The notes below the pieces were generated by a model that was given only the letters and a program-made list of their open reading frames with translations, ran no database searches and was not told where the DNA came from. From Actinostola sp. cb2023 (lineage: Eukaryota; Cnidaria; Anthozoa; Actiniaria; Actinostolidae): a DNA stretch of 64,000 bases. Every line of letters begins with the position of its first letter. The stretch's first letter is position 1. The DNA lies in the NCBI GenBank assembly GCA_033675265.1, contig JAUJYZ010000484.1, forward strand, positions 124,001 to 188,000, in the 5' to 3' direction. This document shows, piece after piece, positions 19,601 to 28,564 of this stretch. The translations under genes and the position numbers were made by a program.

Positions 19601-22126
19601 TGCAAAGTTAAACACAGATGACTTATCTCTACTGTTATGGTCGATAAATCTTCAGGCGTCTAGCTTTATTATTAAACATGCCTTTAATATATGAAATTGA
19701 AATTCCGTTTCCCGGGGACAGAATTTGTAGTCCTGCGGAAAAAAAAAAAATCCCAGGGGGTCAGCCCGGGGGTAGTTTTAACAGCTGGAATTGATCCATG
19801 CAATGTATCGACGGCATTCAATCGACAATCAAACAGTCGCTAAGACAGGTATTAAAGACGGATCCGCTGTGAAGTAAATTGCTTGATTTCATTAGACGTC
19901 ACTTCCGGTCTCGTGAGGAATTTTCATCAGCTGAATTGCACCTTTTCAATAGACTACTCTCTGCTTGGTAGCACATGGAGGGCAGTATTTGCCCGTCATT
20001 TGAAGCAAATAATGAGATTCAAGGAGTTTTAACAGCTGATTGAAACCAAGCAATAGATTTGTGCGAGATTTGTACACTATTTGTAATTTACAATACATTC
20101 GGTAACACTAAGGCTGGTTTCTATATGATCGATACGATAACTGAACAGTTTTGGGCGATCGCAGCGATCATATGGAAACTAGGCCAGCCTTTACACTCAG
20201 TAGTCTCAGTCACTATGAAAAACAGTGCCTCTGATGCAAAACATTGTTGGGTCACAATATCATTCGTGATATTTAATCCAGTTAACACTAGCTGACAAAA
20301 CTAAACGAATTATAATGAGCAGGTCTACACTAACTAGTATATTATCAAACGTAGTTTCATTGAATTGAGTTGTTTCACCGAATATTTACAAACGTTCGGA
20401 CTGCCGGCCATTTAGACTATTTTAGACATTAGACTATACAGTTGAACCCCAGTATCTCGAACTCGGTTATCTCGAACCCCCCGTTATCTCGAACACAAAC
20501 CTATTCAGCCTTAATTTAATATCAATATCATTGTTCCATAAACTACATGTACCTAGTCTCCTTGCAATTAGCCATGACCAGGGGATAGACCGCTTTACTG
20601 CTCTGTGCTTTGCGGTATGCGTTTTCAATAGGGACCAGTCCTATGAGTACCTGATCTCTCCCTGAAAAAGTATATACAGTGCTCAATGATAACTACCCAG
20701 CGCCATATACTAATCATGTTTACATCCGCCGCTCACCCATTCCTCTGCGGAAAAGGGGAAAGGGGTGAGAAGCGAATCTCTATATGGGTTCCCATCAGCA
20801 CAACTCAGTCGAAATTACCTCCAAGACATCTTCCATCAAGTTTGATGTTGAATTCAATATCTTCCTTGTCCAGTTGGTGAAGTCTCTGCTCCCGAATAGC
20901 CCAAACAATGACTGCATTCAAATCAACACCATATGCTTGATTTCCTGCATCTTCTATTTTTCGGACATCCATCAGCTTCCGCACCACTCCAAAAATCATC
21001 CGTCTTATGGCTTTGATTTGTTTTTTTTGTCATCAGTAACGGTGTATCCAACGAGTTCTTAGGATATAATTTGAGAAGATTGTTTACTTAGCAAAAGATA
21101 CGCGAAATAATAATTATTTTAATTTGTTCTTTCTAAAAATATTTAGAACTATACATTAAATGATATTTTTTAATGTGATTTACTTACCCCGCTTCGACCA
21201 AGGTTAGTAATGTTTAATAACGTTTGCCATCCATCATCTGGCAATTTAGATTTCAATTTGAAATACAATAAAACCCAGTCGGGCTTGCGCAAAGTCTTGA
21301 AATAGGACTCCCATTTTTCTTCCGTAAACACGGATTCGAATCCTCCTTTTGTTCCTTTTTGTTCGATTACTGTTTCTACCACTTGGTCAAGTATTGCCAT
21401 TGCTGATTCATCCTCGCAGAGAATCCTATGACCAAGCAGAGTGCCAAGACATTCCCGATGGCTTCCAGAAATAATATTGATTTCATCTAACAATGACTTG
21501 GCCCTGTTTTGTAATTTTCTCTTTTTGTGTAAAGGGCGAATGGTTTCGTCGGTAGATATGTCATTAAGATTTGGGGACATTTCATTTTTCTCGTTGACAG
21601 GAAGAGTTTCGGTTGTAACTGATCCGGTCTCGGATATCGGTGTTGGCGGGAGATTCGGAAAATTTGGCGGGCTTATCTTACTGCCTCTGGATTTATGAAG
21701 GGCTTTCGCTTGAAACTCTTTGAATTCTTTAGTGGAAGCTTGCAATTGGAAGCTAAGAGTTTCTACTTTATTTTTGTACAAAGATAGCTCACTTTCCAGA
21801 TCAATTATCTTAGAGTGCACATCTTGTTTGCGATCAAGTTCCTCTAAATCGAACTCGTTGATATGTTTAATGACATGAGTTTCAAATTGTGGAGTACTCA
21901 CAAAGCCATGGTTTTTGAGCTCTCTTAATCGCAGTTGCCCTCCAATTATCCCAAAGGCAGTCGAGACATACACATCCTCTTTAGTCCTGCCACCATCGAA
22001 CCACTTGGAAGAACATTTGGCGCCATTTACATCATAAACAGTATCCAACCGTACTCTTTGAATTTCACCCTGAAATCGCTCAGAAAATACGGAATTTCCG
22101 AATTTCTTTGATGGACCACCGCAAAT
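13154..22126 (-). CDS. putative transposase-Ulp1 protease fusion, about 13 exons
   Basis: Minus-strand gene filling the right two-thirds of the 14.4-kb element. Exons by GT-AG rule: 22126-21188, ~21020-20819, ~19390-19236, 19163-19039, 18952-~18861, 18132-17834, 17612-17458, 16982-16898, 16363-16188, 16039-15947, 15785-15569, 15024-14938, 14775-13154. Phases agree at the 19236/19163, 19039/18952 junctions and at every junction from 17834 onward. Product order: coiled coil; KLDGR; KIKFS-VTTADYKALCLL; Cys-rich segment; SNQGFEALHRIQRQVY; then the Ulp1 protease. I infer an RNase H-like D-D-E catalytic core with a zinc-binding insert, i.e. a transposase. Weak points: no start codon found, a likely missing exon between 20819 and 19390 where a MITE lies, and TAG at 13337-13339. 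Confidence 0.7.
15569..16363 (-). CDS. exons with the proposed catalytic Glu helix
   Basis: Three phase-consistent exons (16363-16188, 16039-15947, 15785-15569). They encode LTEYLDQQYKYWNKRKEEIG, then VFIKWREIALIVRNQVFEEE, then GDYGHLTIEHSAMLFRRF and YSNQGFEALHRIQRQVYTRA. Donors are GTAAAT, GTACAT and GTAAGT. The QGFEALH helix is my candidate for the third acidic residue of a D-D-E triad. That assignment is inference from position and helix context only. Confidence 0.65.
17046..17354. mobile_element. Tc1/mariner-like MITE, TTTGCAAAAATTCTG ends, copy 1
   Basis: The left end TACAGCCCTTTGCAAAAATT is mirrored at 17335-17354. A second inner inverted pair is ATCGGGTGCATTATGGGTAA / TTACCCATAATGCACCCGAT. 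It lies in the intron between exons 17612-17458 and 16982-16898. Related copy at 45750-46044. Confidence 0.85.
17834..18132 (-). CDS. exon: Leu-rich segment after the Cys cluster
   Basis: WTGLRDDLLFLLDEELSNVM, LCSLHCEMRNTEQLLGSIGL, then FGPESFKNKRISIKLNAG. Acceptor TGTTTTTACAG, donor GTAAAC; joins the 17612-17458 exon in phase (TCA-G|GA). The segment LHCEMRNTEQLL is well formed and helical. The last 40 bp are duplicated exactly at 18787-18826 in the upstream intron. Confidence 0.75.
18152..18339. repeat. palindromic MITE, arms about 75 bp
   Basis: Inverted arms beginning ATACACCTGTTTTCAAAAAC and running through TTTACAAAATACAAAATAGT, with a spacer of about 35 bp. It abuts the acceptor region of the 18132-17834 exon. 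Confidence 0.9.
18381..18526. mobile_element. MITE of the TAGAGTG family (a)
   Basis: TAGAGTGATTCCAATAAACC at the left is mirrored exactly at 18507-18526. 146 bp, AT-rich interior, TA-flanked as in Tc1/mariner-type MITEs. Confidence 0.88.
18543..18687. mobile_element. MITE of the TAGAGTG family (b)
   Basis: The left end TAGAGTGCAATTTAGAAAAG is mirrored at 18668-18687; 145 bp. The interior consists of ACTAAATAGTACTAAATAG words shared with the element at 28057. A third, incomplete relative follows at about 18688-18799. Confidence 0.88.
18857..19390 (-). CDS. exons with ADYK motif and Cys-rich insert
   Basis: Three exons (about 19390-19236; 19163-19039; 18952-about 18861). They encode KEIERLIRTLNTQKNAIKRN-GITVDGKEYKIKFS, VTTADYKALCLLMKKK ... 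DTDCCIYCLAIR, and GCACKITADEDGACIGCLKDCY. Eight cysteines in about 45 residues suggest a zinc-binding insert. The Asp in TADYK follows a beta-strand-like KIKFSV and is my candidate second catalytic Asp. For the last exon the donor giving correct phase is AG|GTGTGT; a better-looking GTAAGG four bases on would break the phase. Confidence 0.65.
19394..19804. mobile_element. MITE with GAATTCCAGCTGTT ends
   Basis: TAATGCACCATGAATTCCAG at the left and CTGGAATTGATCCATGCA at the right are imperfect inverted ends, with CCCCC/GGGGG runs just inside. It sits where an exon of the transposase-like gene is expected and may have disrupted it. Same family as 53990-54181. Confidence 0.75.
19805..20818. other. 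intronic, gene-free; one pogo-like end
   Basis: No reading frame of note. At about 20441 the sequence TACAGTTGAACCCCAGTATC is followed by three ATCTCGAAC units, another pogo/Tigger-like end without a visible partner. Confidence 0.5.
20819..21020 (-). CDS. exon with KLDGR motif
   Basis: MIFGVVRKLMDVRKIEDAGN, YGVDLNAVIVWAIREQRLHQ and LDKEDIEFNIKLDGRCLGG, then donor GTAATT. The Asp of IKLDGR lies at the end of a strand-like segment after a helix and is my candidate first catalytic Asp. The 5' edge is uncertain because no acceptor gives both a clean site and a continuous phase with exon 1. Confidence 0.65.
21188..22126 (-). CDS. first recognised exon: coiled-coil N-terminal region
   Basis: About 313 residues ending LPDDGWQTLLNITNLGRSG at donor GTAAGT. 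Segments: VYDVNGAKCSSKWFDGGRTK (a conserved-looking patch), then a coiled coil (EELDRKQDVHSKIIDLESEL), a Ser/Pro-rich linker with a KKRKLQNRAK nuclear localisation signal, and a helical region. The frame is open upstream of the first TTG to a TAA near 22127 without an ATG, so an upstream exon or a decayed start is likely. It lies about 350 bp inside the right TIR. Confidence 0.7.
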
Positions 22127-22471
22127 TTATGTCGTTAAAGCATACCAACGCCTCCCTGGGTCAAGTGAAGGAGAAAAGACTCGCCGAAAATGCATTATCT
22201 TCAGTCATTGGCATGTACAGCTTTCCTCTCGAGGACGCTTGCAAACATTTGAATATGCCGCGGTATCGATGGACAAATCACACAAACACGTTTAACATTA
22301 ACTTTTTAATCAGCGTGTTGACAAAAATATTTTCAAGTATAGTTATATCAACGATTAGGCGTTATAATCTGTTCGTGAGCTTAAGGAAAAGTACAATAGC
22401 TTAGTGACGTACCGGATATATCCTGCGACGAAACAACTGACTTTCAAAGTCAGTTATTTCACTTTTTTCTT

Positions 22472-22488
22472 GGACTAAGCTCCTCGTG
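22472..22488 (-). repeat. right terminal inverted repeat of the 14.4-kb element
   Basis: GGACTAAGCTCCTCGTG, exact reverse complement of 8069-8085. The following base begins integrase sequence. Confidence 0.85.
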
Positions 22489-22493
22489 CGACA

Positions 22494-22994
22494 TGTCATA
22501 AGTATGTACCATCTCCAAGGAATCAAAGGATTGAATCCTGGTGGAGTAACTACAGGAAAAGCTCTTCAACTTGGTGGATCAATTTCTTTAAAGATCTGGT
22601 TGATCAGCAAAAGATAGACACTTCATCTGAATTAGAAATAGAGTGCTTGTGGTTCAGTTTCTCTGGCTTACTTCAGAGTTCCCTTGACGAGATCAAAGAA
22701 GAGTGGAATACCCATTACATTCGTGCCTCTAGGCACGATACCGTCAAAGGAAGACCCGACTCATTATACTATGTTCCTGAAATGCATGGGTTTTATTCAG
22801 ATTTTATTTTACCTGTGTCAGAGGAGGAGATAAGAAAAGCAGAAATGGAGGTTGTTGCCAGCACAGATGACAATGATTATCAAGATTATTTTAAATATGT
22901 AATGAAGGAAAGTGGTTTGTCTCCCCCAGCTAATTGGAGAGAGGGTTTGCAACTTTATTATTCACTCCTGGATTATGCTTGTAATGGTGCTTGA
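22494..22994 (+). pseudogene. DDE integrase-core protein, 3' part
   Basis: Continues the protein cut at 8068. CHKYVPSPRNQRIESWW holds the catalytic Glu (RIESWW), followed by STWWINFFKDLVDQQKIDTS, CLWFSFSGLLQSSLDEIKEE and WNTHYIRASRHDTVKGRPDS, a typical C-terminus of this metazoan integrase-core family, ending in TGA at 22994. No frame break within this part. Left and right parts overlap nowhere and together cover the family from end to end. The part has no start codon of its own at the junction. Confidence 0.88.
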
Positions 22995-25682
22995 TTTATC
23001 TTACTCTTTATGTTACCATAATATTACATGTGGACCACCATACATTTACATTACATGTAGACCCAACAGGGACAATGCAAGTACCCTTGAGTGTTTATAG
23101 GTTATATATTGATTTTCCCTTCTCACTTGAGAGCTTACATGTAAAGGAAATGGAAGTTGATTGGAATACCTACCATCATGCTTTGCAAGCATGAAAAGTT
23201 TCTAACAGAAGAGAAGCCATTCAAGTACAGCATTGTACACTTTGTTAATGGAACAATACATTTTTGATGTCTGTGATCCATTCTAGCATGTCTTATAACC
23301 TGTAGGTTTTATACCCTTTTTAATTCATGGATATGCAAAGCTTAGAAACAAGCTGTTGTGAGTGACTTTGATATGCAAATGTGTCACTCGCTTTCATTTA
23401 CCTTTTTTGGCTATGAATCCCCCAAAATAAAAAGCCTGTGTTAGTTAATGTTAATTACTCGTGCCCAGGCCGTAGGCCGCACGAGTTATAAAACCCAACG
23501 CGTATTTTTTAATTTTATTTCGGTGTCAGAAAATCGCAAAGTTGTGCAATATCCGGTCACATGCTATCGAGACCCAAATATAAATAGGGGAGAGGGTTGA
23601 GGATCAGCGAAGGGGGAGGGCAAGGGGAGAAGGTTTGCAACGCCTAGCCTAGGTACCGGGGCCTAGTATCTATTATACATGTATTGGAACCATTTATATA
23701 CAGAAATGTATCTCTCTTCCAATCGATGTGGGACATTGTCAAATCCAAAACACTACTCATGACCACTAATTCCATAGACAATCGTCACTAAAAATAAAGT
23801 CAAAATCAAATCAAATCAGATAGGGCAAATGGGGTGTGTGTCTAGCGAAAGCATGGGGTCTTGTACTACTGAATTGTCTCGCACATGCGCAATGTGTTAT
23901 ATAGGAGTCGTGATTCCCGATCTAAAAAGCGGCTAAATTAAATGTGTTGGCCAAATGAAGGATAAAAAGACGTGGTATAAAGCAACAAGTCAGAGCCCAG
24001 GCATCCACCACGGCTTAGAAATTGCACACAAATCCTAACTTCGGCCTTCATCGGTCGCTGTTCAGCGCTCGTCAACAAATCAAAATTCACAAGACAACTC
24101 GGACCAACATCGAATATTAAAATACAACTCAAAACCTCAAGAAAACTACACAGGGGACTTCAACAACTATTATTCTTTATTTCTAGTATTTTTTAGGGAA
24201 CGCCTTATAGAAAAAATAATGCTTTTGAGAAACAAACAAACTCATACTCAAAACTATAAAATGACCGGTTGAACCAAGCTTTTCGAATCGTTCAAAACCA
24301 CTCAAAACCACAATTTCTCGCTCAGATTTCTACACCAACGTGTTCTTTAATTATCAGACTACTGTTGTGAATACATTTTTGAGAATCTCATACCCTTTGA
24401 AGGCTTTATCATAGCTCATTCCTGATCCAACCGAACGAAATCCAAAGACGTCACGATCCACTGATTTCTACGTTTGGGCTACCTGTGACCACAGGAAGCC
24501 CAATTATACAACTGACACACACGAACATTCAGTGAAAATCCTTATCGTCCAAGAAGATAAGCACACGAATAGCTGGACGTCTATGTGTTCTACTAGAAAG
24601 GAAACCACAAGCTTATATTTATGGTATTTTATATTTCGAAGTCTAAATGAAAACTCGACCGACAACAACTATCCGAATCATTGAACTTTACTCGTTGAAT
24701 ACATTTTTATATACCAAGATAATGGTCTCTTGTCGTCTTGATTTTACTTTTAAAATGTTCAAATATTTTCACTCTAAGAGCGAAATATAAAACATACCGC
24801 ATTGATCACGAAAGATAACTGCGACATGTGCTGGTTCCAGGTAGAAAAGGGAAGTTTTCAAGCAAAAATCAAACTCGTATACAAACTTTGGGTTCTTTCA
24901 GTCAGTATATCACTATCCTGAAAAACCTTTGTTATTCAAATCAAGAACTCTTTGTAGAACGAGGCATACAACAATATGAACTATCGTTATTCAAATTTTC
25001 AGGAATTCAGGACGGTGATATACTGAGAAAGCCCCCACACTGACACTTCCACAGGGATCCCAATTCTACTCTGGTCCTTAGCATGTACTGGTTCAATCCG
25101 GCACCAGGGCACGATTGAACCCTGCCGACAGGGTCTAGTTGGCTTATAAGACAAGATTTTCTCATTAGAATCCAAATGTATTCTGTACATTGCATGTGGC
25201 AATGTTGCTACATGTATAATCTGTTTACTTGAGATTGAAATACAAAATAATAAATGACAGGGTATGTTGTTTTATTGACTGATTTATTTCCTTGAACCCC
25301 TGCATCATTATTATGTACAATCATGTCTAACAAGTTCAAACAGTCTAAACATCAACACTGTAACTTAAAACAGTGCAAATTATAAGTGTAATAGATCAAA
25401 ATACTTTGTAGGTATGAATGATTTCAAATATTAAAAATGTACACAAATGAAGAAAACAAAATGCTAACAATTCTCGTAACTCAGCTGGCATTACAAACAT
25501 TTTGTACAATGTAAATGCAACTCTAATATTCCAAGGAAACTATAAACTAATACCTCTGTGTTACTTAATTGTTAAAATGTTCTTCATTAATAATATTCAT
25601 TAATGTTCAACACAACATTCAATTTATCTGAAACAGAAACATCTAAATGTCAAACAGTAACACTTCTGCTGATCTATTTTTA
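22995..25682. other. gene-free stretch with a dispersed repeat
   Basis: No protein recognised. It contains the hairpin-headed repeat at 23457-23935 and a palindrome GGGCTACCTGTGACCACAGG near 24478. The first 8 bases of a B-box-like GGTTCAATCC occur near 25090, but no tRNA can be folded there. Confidence 0.5.
23457..23935 (+). repeat. hairpin-headed dispersed repeat, copy 1
   Basis: Begins with ACTCGTGCCCAGGCCGTAGG / CCGCACGAGT (8-bp outer stem, GGCC-GTA-GGCC inner stem), then TTATAAAA. About 60 bp later comes GTGCAATATCCGGTCACATG and about 350 bp nearly identical to 62530-62885. It ends near GGAGTCGTGATTCCCGA. Family unknown to me. Confidence 0.85.
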
Positions 25683-25800
25683 ATTACCAAAGGCTTGTCC
25701 TTTGCAAAACGTGAGTAACATTTTCCCTTCAAACTCATTTAGATCTAACATATATGACAAACTCGAAATGTAATGACCTGAGCACAGGCTTCTGTGTCAG
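25683..25800 (-). repeat. duplicated 3' end of the HECT-like gene, degenerate
   Basis: Matches 25823-25927 at roughly 85-90%, including the codons for CAQVITF, FCKGQAFGN. This second copy has stops (after VCHIC) and is not coding. The intact copy ends with a possible donor (AATAG|GTAAGC). Confidence 0.85.
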
Positions 25801-25817
25801 TGGTAATCATGGTATGC

Positions 25818-27557
25818 TTACCTATTACCAAAGGCTTGCCCTTTGCAAAATGCAAGTAACATTATTCGCTTAAACTCATTTGGATCTACCATATGACAAA
25901 CTGGAAATGTAATGACCTGAGCACATGCTCCTACTAGTGGAAAACATATGGTGTGTTTGAGATCTCTTGTAAGACAATCATGGTCAAACTTGACTGAGAC
26001 ACAGAGCCTCTGGCCATCTAATGCTTGGTGTTTTTGGCCTGTCAGCCAACCTAGAATACCAGCAGGAGATATGTCAGCTGATTGGACCTGAGGACACTGG
26101 TCATTATCATCGCCAGCATCATCTTTTTCGTTCCAGGCTATTTCTTCAGTGAAGCCAGTGATAGTTTCATCTTCTGTGGACATGATGAAGTCTTGCAAGT
26201 TGTCAAAAATGGCCTCCTCTCTAGATCTTCGACTTGATCCTTGTTCTGACAAATCTGGACTGAGTAAAGATACCACATAATTGGCGTCAACTGTGTTTGT
26301 CTGGCAAACAAATAGCTTCTTGCCCAACTCAATATTGTCTTCTAAAGCTTTACTCAGACCAAATAAGCTTAAGCCCTTCTTAAATTCTTTCAAGTACACT
26401 AGGCGCCTGCTTACAATGCTGACCCTAACTGTGCCAATGATGTCCACTGTGTGTTTCTCATCAATTATCCCATTATAGCCATGGTCAATTATGACATCTT
26501 GATTAGCCACTGGGTCAACCCTTATCTTCTCTAATAGTTCATTGTCCTTCATTGTGAAGTAGTCGTCAGTAAGTTGGGTGAGATCCACTTCTTCTGGCTT
26601 GACCAACATGTTATATACAGACTCTTCAAAGAAGGCTGGTGCTGGTCCTCCTTGAGCAACACTTACAGCAGCTACTTGCCCTGAGGTAAGAAATGTCTCA
26701 TTATGAACATGTAACATTGAATCCACAGGACTCCCACCTGCAAACAATTCCTGCCGAATACCATCAATAACAGTAGTCAATAATTATTTGGCCATTGCTC
26801 CATTGTCGATACCGTATTCGCCTGCAAAGTGCACAGTTAGGACACTTTCTGAAGAGCTTTTGCTTGTAGCTCTCTTCCAGATGCTAAGGACTCTTTGTAT
26901 AGAGGCCCCCCTCCTGAGAACAATGAAGAATTGCTTAGTGTTGTCTATCGCGCTCTTTAAATGAGTTACCAAGCTTTCACAACTAGAAAATTGTGTTTCC
27001 CTTGACTTGTCAGCATTAGCAGGATTGGCTTGAGGGTATGTTTGGGCTTGCCCATGAAACTCTTGGTTCAGTTCTTCTTGGATTTGTATGGCTAACATTT
27101 CATCATTACTGACATAATGTGCTTTCTTAGGTGGTGGATCATTCCCATTGCCATCAACACCAATTGCATCTCCATTGAAGCTTCCATTATCAGCACTTTC
27201 ACTTCCTGAGCTTTTATACCCACCACTCTCACTTGCCTGTATATCACTTTGAGTACATAAGTAAAAGACAATGCGCTTATAGTCGTTTCCTGTTTCATCA
27301 TGGTACTTCTCTAGACAAAAAAAGTCTTTTGTGCCAGGCACAAATTGAGCTAGGCTTCCACTCTCATAGACCAACACATACTCCTCTCCCTCAATATAAC
27401 AATTGTTGTAATATGCTTTGAACTTTGCTTCGGCCTTTATCAGTATGTCCATGTAAGAAGATTTATTGGAAACTTTCACAATGGCCCTCTTTCCTCTCAC
27501 TGGTTTAAGGACATCATCTTTAAGTTGCATTAAACCAATTGAAATAACAACTTCCAT
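25818..27557 (-). pseudogene. HECT-like E3 ligase (G2E3-like) with one nonsense codon
   Basis: One continuous frame of 579 codons apart from TAA at 26784-26786. The N-terminal part (1-257) starts at ATG 27557. It has a basic region, a Ser/Gly linker, a UIM-like helix (DEMLAIQIQEELNQE, about 152-166) and the start of the HECT fold (TVHFAGEYGIDNGAMAK). After the stop the HECT lobe continues: TVIDGIRQELFAGGSPVDSM, CFPLVGACAQVITFPVCHM, FCKGQAFG. The usual residue after GAMAK is Glu, and TAA is one base from GAA. HECT ligases pass ubiquitin through a Cys; here the candidate is in VGACAQ, to be aligned before belief. The intronless form suggests a retrocopy or transposon-borne gene. Confidence 0.8.
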
Positions 27558-27639
27558 CTCCTTGTCTGTATTTTCTTTGTTTTTACTGACTTTCTGCTTT
27601 TAAGGAACTCTTCAATGAATTAACTAGCCTGCGTAGCCC

Positions 27640-28056
27640 GGCGCTAGGGAGAAAAAGGACAAAAAAGGAGGGGAAGGGGGGAGGGGATGGGGAAAAAGGG
27701 ACTGAGGAGTAGGGGAAAGAAGGAGGAGGGGGATTGGGGAGGAGAGGAGCGAGGGAGCGCCTGCAATGGTCCTATTGTTTGCGCGTTATCCGCCTCTCGT
27801 CAAATGTCAATGGTGCTTGTCAAAAATTATCCAATCTGGCAAACTTCCGTTTGCTGTCAAATAATTCAAATAGCTTTATCAGTTGAAATCGAATACTGTG
27901 GTAGCTAGAGTACGGGCACATTAGGCCAATCTAGACATATATTTTAATATATTTGACCGCTAGAATTTAAGAGTAGATATGAGAAGCTAGCGTCTTCAAA
28001 ATAAAATGAAGCATCTTACATAAATATATTTAAACCTTCCATACAGAGGTAACTTG
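27640..28056. other. GC-rich then AT-rich spacer
   Basis: 27650-27760 is G-rich on the plus strand (GGAGGGGAAGGGGGGAGGGG, with several possible G-quadruplex blocks), upstream of the minus-strand HECT-like gene. The remainder is unremarkable. Confidence 0.5.
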
Positions 28057-28201
28057 TAGAGTGCAGTCCATATGTCCGTGAAATAATACTATTACTAAAT
28101 AGTACTAAATAGTGTTATTTCTATTGTTTTCTATTGTTTCATCAGTGCTATTTAGTACTAATTAGTTAGTACTGTTTCACGGACATATGGACTGCACTCT
28201 A
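28057..28201. mobile_element. MITE of the TAGAGTG family (c)
   Basis: TAGAGTGCAGTCCATATGTC is mirrored exactly at 28182-28201. 145 bp, with ACTAAATAGTACTAAATAG in the arms, as in 18543-18687. Confidence 0.9.
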
Positions 28202-28564
28202 CTAGCCGAAGGCCTTAGTGATATCGGGATGACTGTCTTTGATCATGAAGTCCCTGAACAGTCTCGTACGTGTGCTTTATAAACCGTAGCCTCGTGAATT
28301 ACCTAACGGCCACTGTTTGTCCGTGGCACATTCGGCAGAGCCATACAATCGAATTGCATTCCTTTGTTATTTTCGTAAGCGCCTTCTATTCACGCCCCCT
28401 TTCACTTGCGCTAACTTCGTGCTTGTTAATTTGAGACAGTGTTCCCCCGAGACCTGTGGTGTTTTGCCGTTTTCTCCTTTTACCATTCATAGGCAGCCGA
28501 GAGGACTGAAACAGAACGCGACGACCTAGAACATACAGGTCGAGTTGTTGCATTGAATGCGTCG

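Larger units (their letters stand above)
8069..22488. mobile_element. 14.4-kb TIR-bounded element inserted in the integrase gene
   Basis: CACGAGGAGCTTAGTCC at 8069-8085 is repeated inverted and exact at 22472-22488, each followed inward by an A-rich run. The two flanks are consecutive parts of one integrase protein, so the 14,420 bp between them behaves as an insertion. Contents: a kinase (minus), a C2H2 exon (plus), a candidate exon at 11080, a 157-bp tandem array, and a gene of about 13 exons (minus) for a putative transposase with an Ulp1 protease. No matching target duplication is visible (GATAAT on the left, CGACAT on the right). The CAC start recalls the CACTA/Mirage/Chapaev group, but I cannot assign a superfamily. 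Confidence 0.75.

Noticed and set aside
8069..22488. Assignment of the 14.4-kb element to Polinton, Transib or CACTA
   Set aside because: No DNA polymerase B or viral-type genes, ends do not fit the Transib heptamer, and CAC alone is too weak for CACTA without a target duplication.
25080..25125. tRNA-like GGTTCAATCCGGCACCA
   Set aside because: The T stem does not pair and no D or anticodon arm is found upstream.
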